A stretch of DNA of 36,016 nt from CAZZBK01 sp964652155. Lineage in GTDB: Bacteria; Planctomycetota; Planctomycetia; Pirellulales; PNKZ01. The DNA lies in contig CAZZBK010000047.1 in the NCBI GenBank assembly GCA_964652155.1, positions 1 to 36,016 on the forward strand, given 5' to 3'. The notes beneath the pieces were generated by a model. It worked only from the letters and a program-made list of their open reading frames with translations, was not told where the DNA came from and ran no database searches. The position numbers and the translations under genes were made by a program. Positions 1 to 7,953 of this stretch are shown in pieces (within the stretch, counting starts at the first letter, position 1; each line of letters opens with the position of its first letter).

Positions 1-53
1 CTTTCGGCACAAGATCCTAAATCTTGCGTGTCTGCCAATTTCACCAAGCGGCC
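1..53 (-). tRNA. tRNA-Leu (anticodon TAG), 3' part cut off by window edge
   Basis: Read on the minus strand, the 5' half of a class II tRNA is clear. There is an acceptor strand GGCCGCT (47-53), T8-G9, a D arm with the leucine-type GTGAAATTGGCAGACAC, and an anticodon stem CAAGA/TCTTG enclosing the loop TTTAGGA. The anticodon TAG lies at 17-19 and reads CUA leucine codons. The start of the long variable arm (TGCCGAAAG) follows and the rest lies outside the window. The D arm and anticodon stem are perfectly paired, so the gene looks intact as far as it can be seen. Confidence 0.93.
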
Positions 54-152
54 AGGCAAGGTCTGGTTCGTTTTCGCGGTCGCCGCGACCGAGGTCGAGC
101 GAAGCCGCGCGCCGAGGGCACACGAACGCTTCGGACATATTACCTCTCGTTG

Positions 153-174
153 GAGCAAGTCACAAGACTTGCTC
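153..174 (-). terminator. Perfect 9-bp hairpin just after the receiver-like gene
   Basis: GAGCAAGTC (153-161) pairs perfectly with GACTTGCTC (166-174) around a 4-nt loop. It begins 5 nt beyond the stop codon of the minus-strand receiver-like gene, where a terminator would be expected. No U-run follows on the minus strand, so intrinsic termination is uncertain; it may simply protect the 3' end. Confidence 0.45.
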
Positions 175-179
175 GTGGC

Positions 180-557
180 CTACCGACGCGGCAGGTATTT
201 CGCCAGCGTGTCGAGCGTGGCCGCCGCGCTCAGCTCGGCCTTGCCAAACCCGCTCGCTCCGCCGGCCGCGATCGACTGGAGTTGGTGCTCGGCGTAGTTC
301 GTGATCAGCATCACGGGCGTCGCGGACAAGCTCGAATCCGCCTTGATCGCACGCAGGATGTCGAGCCCGTCGCTGTAATCGCAATCGAGCTTGCGATTGA
401 TCAGCACCAGGGCAAACGACTCTTGACGCAAGGCCGCGAGCGTGTCGTCAAGTCGATCAGCCTGTCGCACCTGGGCATCGAAGCGGCTCTCGATCAGCCG
501 CCGGATCGCGGCATGATCGGGGACGCATTGGCCAACATCGAGTACGAGCACGCTCAT
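180..557 (-). CDS. Response-regulator receiver-like protein, degenerate phospho-acceptor site
   Basis: A 125-residue cytoplasmic protein made of a single CheY-like alpha/beta domain with no output domain. It begins SVLVLDVGQ, has a beta3 strand FALVLINRKL, a TPVMLITNY strand supplying the usual Thr/Ser position, and a GASGFGKAE segment matching the conserved-lysine loop. The place where a receiver normally carries the phosphorylated Asp at the end of beta3 holds Asn (LIN), with Asp residues a few positions later (KLDCDYSDG), so it may be a pseudo-receiver. The ATG at 557 is preferred because the receiver fold starts directly there and GAGG lies upstream; a GTG at 611 would add 18 poorly conserved residues. 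It lies about 100 bp downstream of the vWA gene on the same strand and could be co-transcribed with it. The family call is fairly sure; its partner kinase, if any, is unknown. Confidence 0.72.
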   Translation of the reverse strand: MSVLVLDVGQCVPDHAAIRRLIESRFDAQVRQADRLDDTLAALRQESFALVLINRKLDCDYSDGLDILRAIKADSSLSATPVMLITNYAEHQLQSIAAGGASGFGKAELSAAATLDTLAKYLPRR

Positions 558-600
558 GGCTGCCGGTGACCTCAAGTCCTGGAATGCTTTCGATTTTAAC

Positions 601-624
601 CCCCTCTCCACCAGTGGAGAGGGG
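601..624 (-). terminator. Perfect 10-bp GC-rich hairpin, probable terminator of the sigma/vWA operon
   Basis: CCCCTCTCCA (601-610) pairs without mismatch with TGGAGAGGGG (615-624) around a 4-nt loop. It sits 32 nt beyond the vWA stop codon. On the minus strand it is followed by GTTAAAAT, which is A/T-rich but not a real U-run. It may act as a terminator or attenuator between the vWA gene and the receiver-like gene. Similar CCCCTCTCC palindromes occur as dispersed repeats in some genomes, which is an alternative reading. Confidence 0.5.
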
Positions 625-655
625 CAAGCACCTTACCAGACGGAGATCGCTTGGT

Positions 656-3034
656 CTACCGCGAGCCGCTGATCTGCGCGGCCTTGCGCACCAGTTCGAC
701 AAACTCGCGGCGGTAGCCACCTTTGTCGTCTCCGCGACTGTCGGCCGCGATCAAACCAACGTGCTCGAAGGTCAAGTTACCGCTGTGCGGAGAGCCGCGG
801 AGCAACATGCCATAACCGGCCACTGCGGCCGCGAACCGCACGTCCACCGACGCCGTGTCGAACGGCTGCACCTTGTGCTGGATCGGAAACTCGAGCAGCT
901 TGCTCGTGTCGCCCTCAGGCTCTTTGTACCGCAGCTTGAGCGTCAGCAGCTCGCCTTTCTCAGCGCGATCGTTGAGCACCGGCGGACGCTGGTATCGTAG
1001 CGGATCCACCGAAGGGCGCGGCGTGTCGTTGCCGCGGGGTTCGTCGCCGCTGGCGGGGACCACTTCATAGAGCGCGGTCACCGTGTGCCCGGCTCCAATC
1101 TCACCGGCGTCCTTCTTGTCGTCGTTGAAATCACGCGCGGCGAGCACGCGGTTCTCGTAGCCGATGAGTCGATACGAGCCGACCTCGGCCGGGTTGAATT
1201 CGACTTGGATCTTCACGTCCTTGGCGATCGTCACGAGCGTCCCCCCCATCTCGTCGACGAGCACCTTGCGGGCCTCGGGCAGATCGTCGACGTAGGCGTA
1301 GTTGCCGTTACCCCGATTGGCGAGCTTCTCGAGCGTGCCGTCTTTCAGATTGCCCATGCCGAAGCCGAGCACACTGAGAAACACATTGCTCTTGGCCTTG
1401 TCGGCAATCAATGTCGTGAGCGCGTCTTGGCTGGTGATGCCGACATTAAAGTCGCCATCGGTGGCCAGAATCACGCGGTTTGTCCCCTTAGGAATGAAAT
1501 TGGCCACGGCGACATTGTAGGCCAGTTGAATACCCGAGGCTCCGTTGGTCGACCCGCCGCTGTGCAGGTTGTCGATGGCCGCGAGGATTTTGTCCTTCTC
1601 GTAGCATGAGGTCGAGGGGAGCACCTCGCCCGACGAGCCCGCGTACACCACAATCGCAATCCGGTCGTTCTCCCCCAGCTTGTTCACCAGCAGCTTGAGG
1701 GCCTGCTTGAGCAACGGGAGTTTGTTCGGCGGCGACATCGAGCCCGACACGTCGATCAGGAACACCAAATTCGACGGCGGCCGCTGGCCTTCTTCAATCA
1801 CGCGCCCCTTAAGCCCCACTCGCACCAACTGGTGAGCGTTATTCCACGGGCAATTCGTGATCGCGACATGCGTGGCGAACGGCTTGCCATCTTTAGGCGG
1901 AGCGTAATCGTAGGGGAAGTAGTTGATCAACTCTTCGATGCGAACCGCGTCGGCCGGCGGTCGAGTCCCTTGCGTGATGAACCGCCGCATGTTGGCATAC
2001 GCGGCCGTGTCGACATCGATCGAGAACGTCGACAACGGCTGCTGGGCAACGTTCATGAACGGATTGTCGACGATGCGGGCATAGTCTTCATTGCTCGTCG
2101 GGTCGTGCGGCCGCAACCCTGGCTGCGGTTGATTCGGTCGGTAGTCGTCCGAATGGGGCCTCGTCGGCACCACAGACGCCGGTGTCGACGCGATGGCCGT
2201 GGGAAGAGCGGGGAGCGTTTCTTCCGCTTTCTGCGGCGGGCTCGCCGGGGTGGGCATGACAACGGTTCCCGCGACGCGATCCAACGTCACCTTGGTGGCA
2301 TCACCGAAACGGCCGTCGTTCTTGCCGCCACCCGCGGTGCCGTTCTGGTTCCCATAGCCGCCTCCGGTCGGCGCAGTGCTCGGAGCATTGGTTCGTGCAG
2401 GCTCGTTAAGGACAGCCGGAGTCGTTGATTGCGCCCGTTTTTCTCGCTCGTTGCGATCGGCAATCGCCTTCGCCTCACCAAGAGTTTCTCTGGGCAATTC
2501 TCGTGACAAGACTTGGCCATTCGACTTGAATACATTTACGTCACCAACCTCAACCGTCACATCGGTCGCGGCCCCCTTGTTTACAGTGATCGACAAGTCC
2601 TTTGATGGCTTGATAGGCTCGTCGAGTGGGCCCGTGATGATCTCTGGCGGTCGTTCCTCTGCCGGTGACATCGCGACCGGACCGCCGATCCAGTGCGAGA
2701 CACGCGAGGTGTCGGTGTTGAACAGCGTCGGCAGATAAAACGCTCCGCCCGCCAGTGAAGCGGCGACACCGATGGCAGCCCAACGACGAATGCGAGTGCG
2801 GCGCGGACGTTGTCGTGTGTTAGTCACCGCGCGCCGCGAGATCAAAGGCAGCGCCGGGGCGGCCTCCTGATGCAGCTCGTCGGTCAGTTGCGCGCCGAGT
2901 TGGCGAATCTGCTCGACGGCCGCGCGGCACTCGGCGCACTCGGCCAGGTGCTGTTCCACGTCGCGGGCTTCGTCCGTCGCCAACTCACCCAAGGCATAAG
3001 ATGTCAGTTGAGGATTATCGAGATCGTGGTTCAT
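656..3034 (-). CDS. Membrane protein: anti-sigma zinc-finger N-terminus fused to YfbK-like von Willebrand type A domain
   Basis: A 792-residue protein. Residues 20-40 contain H29-x3-C33-x2-C36, the pattern of ZAS/zf-HC2 anti-sigma domains. A basic stretch (76-84) and one transmembrane helix (about 85-104) follow, then a long Gly/Pro-rich linker and the YfbK N-terminal region (NPFMNVAQQPLSTFSIDVDTA). The vWA domain carries a canonical MIDAS, D428-x-S430-x-S432, with later GGSTNG and TDGDFN motifs. A YfbK-type C-terminal region ends the protein. The start is fixed by the ATGA overlap with the sigma-factor gene (stop 3031-3033, start 3032-3034) and an AAGGA upstream. Inference: the cytoplasmic zinc finger holds the sigma factor and the extracytoplasmic vWA domain senses a ligand or partner protein. 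The vWA/YfbK call is secure; the anti-sigma role rests on the zinc-finger motif and gene order. Confidence 0.9.
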   Translation of the reverse strand: MNHDLDNPQLTSYALGELATDEARDVEQHLAECAECRAAVEQIRQLGAQLTDELHQEAAPALPLISRRAVTNTRQRPRRTRIRRWAAIGVAASLAGGAFYLPTLFNTDTSRVSHWIGGPVAMSPAEERPPEIITGPLDEPIKPSKDLSITVNKGAATDVTVEVGDVNVFKSNGQVLSRELPRETLGEAKAIADRNEREKRAQSTTPAVLNEPARTNAPSTAPTGGGYGNQNGTAGGGKNDGRFGDATKVTLDRVAGTVVMPTPASPPQKAEETLPALPTAIASTPASVVPTRPHSDDYRPNQPQPGLRPHDPTSNEDYARIVDNPFMNVAQQPLSTFSIDVDTAAYANMRRFITQGTRPPADAVRIEELINYFPYDYAPPKDGKPFATHVAITNCPWNNAHQLVRVGLKGRVIEEGQRPPSNLVFLIDVSGSMSPPNKLPLLKQALKLLVNKLGENDRIAIVVYAGSSGEVLPSTSCYEKDKILAAIDNLHSGGSTNGASGIQLAYNVAVANFIPKGTNRVILATDGDFNVGITSQDALTTLIADKAKSNVFLSVLGFGMGNLKDGTLEKLANRGNGNYAYVDDLPEARKVLVDEMGGTLVTIAKDVKIQVEFNPAEVGSYRLIGYENRVLAARDFNDDKKDAGEIGAGHTVTALYEVVPASGDEPRGNDTPRPSVDPLRYQRPPVLNDRAEKGELLTLKLRYKEPEGDTSKLLEFPIQHKVQPFDTASVDVRFAAAVAGYGMLLRGSPHSGNLTFEHVGLIAADSRGDDKGGYRREFVELVRKAAQISGSR

Positions 3035-3579
3035 GATTGGGGTCCTTGTGTAGTGACTGAGCCCTTCGATCCTTGCTGAGCGCGCTCGCGCAGCATCTTC
3101 ATGGCCGCGTGCAACATCACGCCAACGTGATTGCTGGTCCGGCCGGTCACTTCGCCAATCTGGCGATAGCTCAGCCCGTGCTGAAATTTCAACCGCACGA
3201 CTTCCTGCTGCTCGGCGCTGAGCGCGTCGAGCAACTGCAACAACTGAGCCGCCGTCTCTCGTTGCTCGAGGGCCACGGCCGGAGAAGCCTCGCGGCTGGG
3301 GCGTTCGAGCAGTTCCTGTTCCGTGAGCGTTTGCATCGGGCGTTCCTTTCGCAGCACATCCAAAGCGCGGGTTCGACACACGCGATACAGCCAGGCGACC
3401 GCATGGCCATCCAACTCGGCCGACGATTGCCGGCACAATCGCAGAAAAGTCTCTTGCACGACGTCACGTGCCCCCTCGGCATCCCCCAGCAACCGCGCGG
3501 CGTAACGCCACAGCGGCGTTTCGTACTGCGCCAGCAGCGATGCGACCCAATCGCTTTGCTCAGGGGGAGATGTTGCCAT
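3031..3579 (-). CDS. ECF-type RNA polymerase sigma factor
   Basis: A 182-residue sigma-70-family protein of the extracytoplasmic-function class, having only regions 2 and 4. Region 2 covers about residues 14-80 (YETPLWRYAARLLGD, then ARDVVQETFLRLCR, then WLYRVCRTRALDVLR). Region 4 lies near 120-170, with LSAEQQEVVRLKF and the helix-turn-helix LSYRQIGEVTGRTSNHVGVML. It would direct RNA polymerase to a dedicated regulon. Its stop overlaps the start of the anti-sigma/vWA gene, which indicates translational coupling and a sigma/anti-sigma pair. The ATG at 3579 is used because it opens directly on the domain; a TTG at 3663 in the same frame would add 28 residues, and neither start has a strong ribosome-binding site. 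The target promoters cannot be told from this window. Confidence 0.9.
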   Translation of the reverse strand: MATSPPEQSDWVASLLAQYETPLWRYAARLLGDAEGARDVVQETFLRLCRQSSAELDGHAVAWLYRVCRTRALDVLRKERPMQTLTEQELLERPSREASPAVALEQRETAAQLLQLLDALSAEQQEVVRLKFQHGLSYRQIGEVTGRTSNHVGVMLHAAMKMLRERAQQGSKGSVTTQGPQS

Positions 3580-3836
3580 CAGCGTGTTGATGCGGTGGAC
3601 GTGATCGATTGTGCTCAGCAGGTTTGACGCACGAGCGGCTGATTTATTACCGATAAAATGCAAAAGTTATTTCGCAGACTTCGAGCGCGTGGCTTAAGTC
3701 ATTGGAAGACAACGTGATGCGAGAGGGGCCAAGGCCTGGCGATTGAGCCCGGAGCATTCAGGAGGGCGCGAAGCGCGCACGCGCAGCCGAACGGTGCGGA
3801 GCATGCACGCTCATCAGGGCAACGCTGGCCCGGCTC

Positions 3837-5147
3837 TTACAGATAGGTGTTGATCAGGTTCTCGATCAACTCTTGCCGGCCGCTCTTGTTGGCGCTGATC
3901 TCGCCCTTGTCGAGCATGTATTTTTCGAGGCCCTTGAAACACTGCTTGCCGGCCTCGATCTCGGCGCCGATGCCCGTGTCCCACGAGCTGTAACGGTCCT
4001 TGACGAGCTTGTCGAGCGCGCCGTCGGCGCGGATCGCGGCGGCGATTTTGAGTCCCCGGGCAAATGCATCCATGCCGCCAATATGCGCGTGGAACAGATC
4101 GATGGGCTCGAAGCTCTCGCGTCGCACCTTGGCGTCGAAGTTCACGCCACCCGGCTTGAGTCCGCCGTACTTGAGGATTGACAACATGCACTGGGTCGTC
4201 AGGTAAATGTCGGTCGGGAACTGGTCGGTGTCCCAGCCCAACAGCAGGTCACCGGTGTTGGCGTCGATCGAACCCAAGAAACCTTGCATGCCGGCGTATT
4301 CCAGCTCGTGCATCATCGTGTGGCCGGCCAGCGTGGCGTGATTGGTCTCGATGTTGAGCTTGACGTGCTTTTCGAGTCCGTACGCGCGGAGGAAGTTGAT
4401 GCAGTTCGCCGCGTCAAAATCGTACTGGTGCTTGGTCGGCTCCTTGGGCTTGGGCTCGAACAGGAACTGGCCCTTGAAGGAGATTTCCTTGGCATAATCG
4501 ACCGCCATGTGCATGAAGCGGGCCAGATGATCGACCTCGCGCTTCATGTCGGTGTTGAAGAGATTCTGGTACCCCTCGCGACCGCCCCAGAACACGTAAT
4601 TCTCGCCGCCGAGTTGCTTCGTGACTTCGATCGCTTTCTTGACCTGGGCCGCGGCGTAGGCGAAGGCGTCGGCGTTGCAGCTCGTGGCGGCGCCGTGCAT
4701 GAAGCGCGGGTTGCTAAACAAGTTGGCCGTGCCCCAGAGCAACTTGATGCCTGTGCGTTGCTGCTCCTCTTGGAGCGCTTTGACGATGGTGTCGAGATTC
4801 TTATTGCTCTCGGCGAGCGTGCGCCCCTCAGGGGCAACATCGCGGTCATGAAAGCAATAGAACGGCGCGCCGAGCTTCTCCATGAACTCAAAGGCGACGC
4901 GAACGCGATTCACGGCGTTCTCGACACTGTCGCCAGCGGCTTCCCAAGGGCGAACGGCGGTGCCCGGGCCGAACGGGTCGCTGCCCGTGCCGCGAAAGGT
5001 GTGCCAATACGCGACGCTGAAGCGGAGGTGATCGCGCATCGAGCGCCCCTCGACCAGCTCGTCGGCATGGTAGTGCCGGAACGACAGCGGGTTCTTGCTC
5101 TGGGGACCTTCGAACTTGATCGTGCTCACTTCAGGAAACGCGGCCAT
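3837..5147 (-). CDS. xylA: Xylose isomerase
   Basis: A 436-residue cytoplasmic enzyme, the usual length for class II XylA, interconverting D-xylose and D-xylulose. All active-site motifs are present: H100 and D103 in FYCFHDRD, the metal ligands E231 and K233 in FEPKPKEPTKHQYD, E267 and H270 in NIETNHATLAGH, D295 in GSIDANTGD, D306 and D308 in GWDTDQFP, and D338 in GVNFDAKVRR. The ATG at 5147 follows a good GAGGTGG ribosome-binding site about 5 nt upstream; a longer frame upstream has no such site. It is monocistronic here, with no xylulokinase or xylose regulator beside it. The window otherwise codes for exported hydrolases, which suits a role in using plant or algal pentose polymers, but that link is inference. 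Confidence 0.98.
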   Translation of the reverse strand: MAAFPEVSTIKFEGPQSKNPLSFRHYHADELVEGRSMRDHLRFSVAYWHTFRGTGSDPFGPGTAVRPWEAAGDSVENAVNRVRVAFEFMEKLGAPFYCFHDRDVAPEGRTLAESNKNLDTIVKALQEEQQRTGIKLLWGTANLFSNPRFMHGAATSCNADAFAYAAAQVKKAIEVTKQLGGENYVFWGGREGYQNLFNTDMKREVDHLARFMHMAVDYAKEISFKGQFLFEPKPKEPTKHQYDFDAANCINFLRAYGLEKHVKLNIETNHATLAGHTMMHELEYAGMQGFLGSIDANTGDLLLGWDTDQFPTDIYLTTQCMLSILKYGGLKPGGVNFDAKVRRESFEPIDLFHAHIGGMDAFARGLKIAAAIRADGALDKLVKDRYSSWDTGIGAEIEAGKQCFKGLEKYMLDKGEISANKSGRQELIENLINTYL

Positions 5148-5288
5148 GACACCACCTCGACAGAATAACAGGTCAGTTTCAAGCTGCGTATTTTGTCCTC
5201 TCACAGGCCGCTTGGCAATCCGGTCCGAGTGAGGAAATCGAGCCGAAACGGCGACGGCGCGTCAGTTCGCTCACGTGAGAGGGGGCCG

Positions 5289-6533
5289 CTACTTGCCCCC
5301 GATGCACACCAGATGACCACTGGTACGGAGGAACATTCGCCCTTGCGAGATGGCCGGCGAGGCGTAGACATCGGCACCCATTTCGTTTCGGGCAATTTCG
5401 ACGTATTCAGCGGCGTTCGCATCCAAGACCAGCGTGCTGCCGCTCTCGCTCGTGAAGAACAGTTTGCCATCTGCCGAGACGGGCGAAGCGGTGAACTTGC
5501 CACCCAGCCGCTTGCGCCACAGAATCTCGCCCGTCGCGGTCGACATGCACGAGGCAATGCCCTTGTCGTCGGCCAGATAGTAGCGGTTGCCCACGATGAT
5601 CGCCGAGGGGACGAACGACGTGCCGCGATCGTGTCGCCAGGCAACGTGCGTGTCGGTCACGTCCCCGCGCCCGCCGGGCCGAATGGCCAGATGCGCGCCG
5701 TTGGGCCCGCTGACGGCGTAGATCAGTCCATTGGCCCACAGCGGCGTGGGGACACACTCGCGAACCATTCCGCGCACGGTCCAGAGTCGCTGCCCCGTGA
5801 CCGGATTGTAACCATCGAGCTTCTCGGAGCCGCTCACGACCAACTCGAACTGCTGGCCCACAGGGACGATTTGAGGCGATGACCAGGACAACCACACCTC
5901 GGGCCGCTCCGACTTCCAGCGGTTGGCGCCTGACTGGCCATCGAGGGCGATCAGGTACGACGCGCCATAGTGGTCGCACTGCAAGATGACCGACTCGCCC
6001 CAGAGCAACGGCGAGCTTGCCGCCGCGAACCGATTTTCAAACGGCCCGTACTCGTCGGCCAGTGCCCGCTGCCAGAGCAGCCCGCCGTCGAGGTCGAAGC
6101 AGAAGACGTCTCCGGTGCCAAAAAATGCCCAGAGCCGCTTGCCATCGGTGATGGGCGAGGGGCTCGCCAGTCCGCTTTTCGGATAGTAGAAGACGGTCGG
6201 CGCGGTCCCCCAGAGCCGTTGATGCCAGCGCACCTGACCGGAGTCTCGGTCCAGGCACAGCACATGCAGTTCGCTCTGATCGCGTCCCTCGGCCGCGGTG
6301 ATGAACACACGATCGTTCCAGACGACCGGATTGGAAATGCCCGTGCCGACAAGCGGCGTCTTCCACAGCACTCCCTCGGTCGGAGACCATTGCGTGGGGA
6401 CTCCGGTGTCGGTCGTCACTCCGTTGCGCAGCGGGCCACGCCAGCCCGGCCAGTTCTCGCCGCGCGCGGTCACAACCAGCGCGAGCATCAGAAGAACCGC
6501 GAAGCTCACCGATCGTGAAACGGCATGGGGCAT
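5289..6533 (-). CDS. Secreted PQQ-type beta-propeller repeat protein (first copy)
   Basis: A 414-residue protein with an N-terminal signal peptide (hydrophobic core SFAVLLMLALVVTARG) followed by NWPGWRGP, the opening motif of a large planctomycete family of exported quinoprotein-like propellers. Repeated blade units pair a 'dG.lyWr' strand with a Trp, for example SGQVRWHQRL, GGLLWQRAL, TGQRLWTVRG and TGEILWRKRL. No calcium- or PQQ-binding residues could be assigned, so enzyme activity is doubtful and a binding or scaffold role is just as likely. ATG 6533 is chosen over the GTG at 6542 because both lie just before the signal peptide and ATG is the commoner start. It lies 34 bp downstream of the 6568-7764 gene on the same strand, probably as one operon. 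A paralogue sits at 20076-21344. Confidence 0.88.
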   Translation of the reverse strand: MPHAVSRSVSFAVLLMLALVVTARGENWPGWRGPLRNGVTTDTGVPTQWSPTEGVLWKTPLVGTGISNPVVWNDRVFITAAEGRDQSELHVLCLDRDSGQVRWHQRLWGTAPTVFYYPKSGLASPSPITDGKRLWAFFGTGDVFCFDLDGGLLWQRALADEYGPFENRFAAASSPLLWGESVILQCDHYGASYLIALDGQSGANRWKSERPEVWLSWSSPQIVPVGQQFELVVSGSEKLDGYNPVTGQRLWTVRGMVRECVPTPLWANGLIYAVSGPNGAHLAIRPGGRGDVTDTHVAWRHDRGTSFVPSAIIVGNRYYLADDKGIASCMSTATGEILWRKRLGGKFTASPVSADGKLFFTSESGSTLVLDANAAEYVEIARNEMGADVYASPAISQGRMFLRTSGHLVCIGGK

Positions 6534-6567
6534 GATGAACACTTTCTAGGTCAAGCTGATCGAGCGT

Positions 6568-7764
6568 CTAAGGGGACGGTGGAGCAACCGGTTGGGGCGA
6601 GAGCGGCTGGAACACGACCCCCTGGCCGTGCTCGTTGCAGAGCCGCAACTGCAACGACCAGGGGTTCGACGCTTCGGGATCACGGCCTTGTGGCCCCTGG
6701 CACACTTTGACCAACAACAAATTTTTTCCCGCCGACAGATCAATGGGCGTGATGAAGCGGTCGAACCGCGTGCCATTGAGCCACTGTTCGCGACGGATCA
6801 CTTGGCGACCATTGAGCCACACGCTGCAATTGTCGTCGGCCCCACAGCGCAGCTGGGCGGACTGAGCCTGCGGGACATCAATCTCGGCGTAGGCATACGC
6901 CACGGCCTCGTTCGTTGTCCCAAATACGTCGATTAAATTGAGTTGCCCAAGCTTGTCGGTCGCGTGATGTTCGCGCCAAGCAATCGGTTTGTCTCCTTTG
7001 CCTTTGAAAGTCCCCTTGAGGTCAACCGAATGTTCGGGCTCGAACGAGCGGGCAAAGCCCGTTTTCTCGGGCGCGTGGAATGGCCCGACAAGCCACCAAT
7101 TCACGACGAGACCGAGATGGGTGATCGAGTCGACCGTTTCGCCCAGCGTTTTAAGCCGCGTCGCCGCTTGCACAACCTGCGCGCTGTCACGGGCGTGCTC
7201 GAAGGCCTTGCGGAACTCGATCTTGGCCAACTCGACCTGCTTGTCGCGAAGCAGTTGCTCGCCCGTCTTGAGTGCGTGCGCAACGGCCTCGTAACCAAAC
7301 ACCGGATCCGCCAGCCGAGTCGGTATCCAGGTCGCCGAAAAGCCCGGCTGCCGTTCATCGAGCAGCGCCAGGGCCAGTCGACGCGGAGGGCCTAACCGCG
7401 CTGCATCGTTGATGTACTCCTGCAAAAATGCGACCGGCCAGGCAACCTCGGGCTGCTTGGATTCGCGCCGCACGATCGCTTCCCAAGCGGTGCGATACCA
7501 GTTGGCCGCGAGCACATTGCGCGTGTCCATCGCCACGATGAGCGCGGGCAAGATATCGACGCCCCGTTGAGCCAGTTCGTCTCGAGCGAGCCGGGCTTCG
7601 CTGGCACCGGCGCCTTGCGACCCAACTTGGGCAATCACTGCAATCAGCCGCGTGACGTCGGCGTCTTGCTTGAGCGGCAAGGGGGCAGCGCCGCAAGCGA
7701 CCACGGCCGCCCAGAGGATCACGTGACTCAACAGCAATGCCCACCCGGGGGAGCGAATCTTCAT
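6568..7764 (-). CDS. Exported protein with N-terminal helical region and C-terminal beta-sandwich, possible lipoprotein
   Basis: A 398-residue protein whose N-terminus (WALLLSHVILWAAVVACG) is a signal peptide ending in V-V-A-C, which fits a lipobox, so it may be lipid-anchored at the cysteine. The middle is helical and HEAT-like in feel (LARDELAQRGVDILPALIVAMDTR, TAWEAIVRR), with an internal segment KTGEQLLRDKQVELAKIEFRKAFEHA. The C-terminal third (NWWLVGPFHAP onward) resembles a galactose-binding-like beta-sandwich, with ADDNCSVWLNGRQVIRR and LSAGKNLLLVKVCQG, as found in sugar-binding modules of glycoside hydrolases. The ATG at 7764 starts right at the signal peptide; a TTG at 7800 would add 12 residues. 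It is the first gene of a likely two-gene unit with the propeller protein. Function is unknown; carbohydrate binding is a guess from the fold. Confidence 0.8.
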   Translation of the reverse strand: MKIRSPGWALLLSHVILWAAVVACGAAPLPLKQDADVTRLIAVIAQVGSQGAGASEARLARDELAQRGVDILPALIVAMDTRNVLAANWYRTAWEAIVRRESKQPEVAWPVAFLQEYINDAARLGPPRRLALALLDERQPGFSATWIPTRLADPVFGYEAVAHALKTGEQLLRDKQVELAKIEFRKAFEHARDSAQVVQAATRLKTLGETVDSITHLGLVVNWWLVGPFHAPEKTGFARSFEPEHSVDLKGTFKGKGDKPIAWREHHATDKLGQLNLIDVFGTTNEAVAYAYAEIDVPQAQSAQLRCGADDNCSVWLNGRQVIRREQWLNGTRFDRFITPIDLSAGKNLLLVKVCQGPQGRDPEASNPWSLQLRLCNEHGQGVVFQPLSPQPVAPPSP

Positions 7765-7884
7765 GGCGATTCTCGAAGGTCTAGTGAGGGGGACTCTCAA
7801 CCAAGTCCCATCGCGTATGCGGCATTGTAATCGGTTGTGATGAACAATGCGCTACGCCCATAGCCACGCGGACCGTTTCCTTGG

Positions 7885-7913
7885 TTGTCCCCTGACCGCA
7901 AAGCTGGAATACT
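7885..7913 (+). promoter_or_regulatory. Sigma-70-type promoter for the carbamoylase gene
   Basis: TTGTCC (7885-7890), a 17-bp spacer, then AATACT (7908-7913). The predicted start of transcription near 7920 leaves a leader of about 34 nt before the ATG at 7954. Its -10 box nearly matches two other promoter candidates in the window (15437-15465 and 25706-25734). Found by eye, not by a scoring matrix. Confidence 0.5.
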
Positions 7914-7953
7914 GATCCTTTCGGTTTTTCGAGCACGCGACTCCAGGACGACC

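Noticed and set aside
3580..3720. Possible autoregulated ECF promoter (AACTTT-like) upstream of the sigma factor
   Set aside because: A -35-like match exists, but no partner -10 at ECF spacing could be defined without knowing the sigma subgroup.
4284..5168. Open 294-codon frame on the plus strand opposite xylA
   Set aside because: It is antisense to a gene with complete active-site motifs; long opposite frames are expected at this GC content, and its translation shows no domain.
5162..5170. Extended -10-like TGTTATTCT before xylA on the minus strand
   Set aside because: Transcription from it would begin inside the xylA ribosome-binding site, and no -35 box is present.
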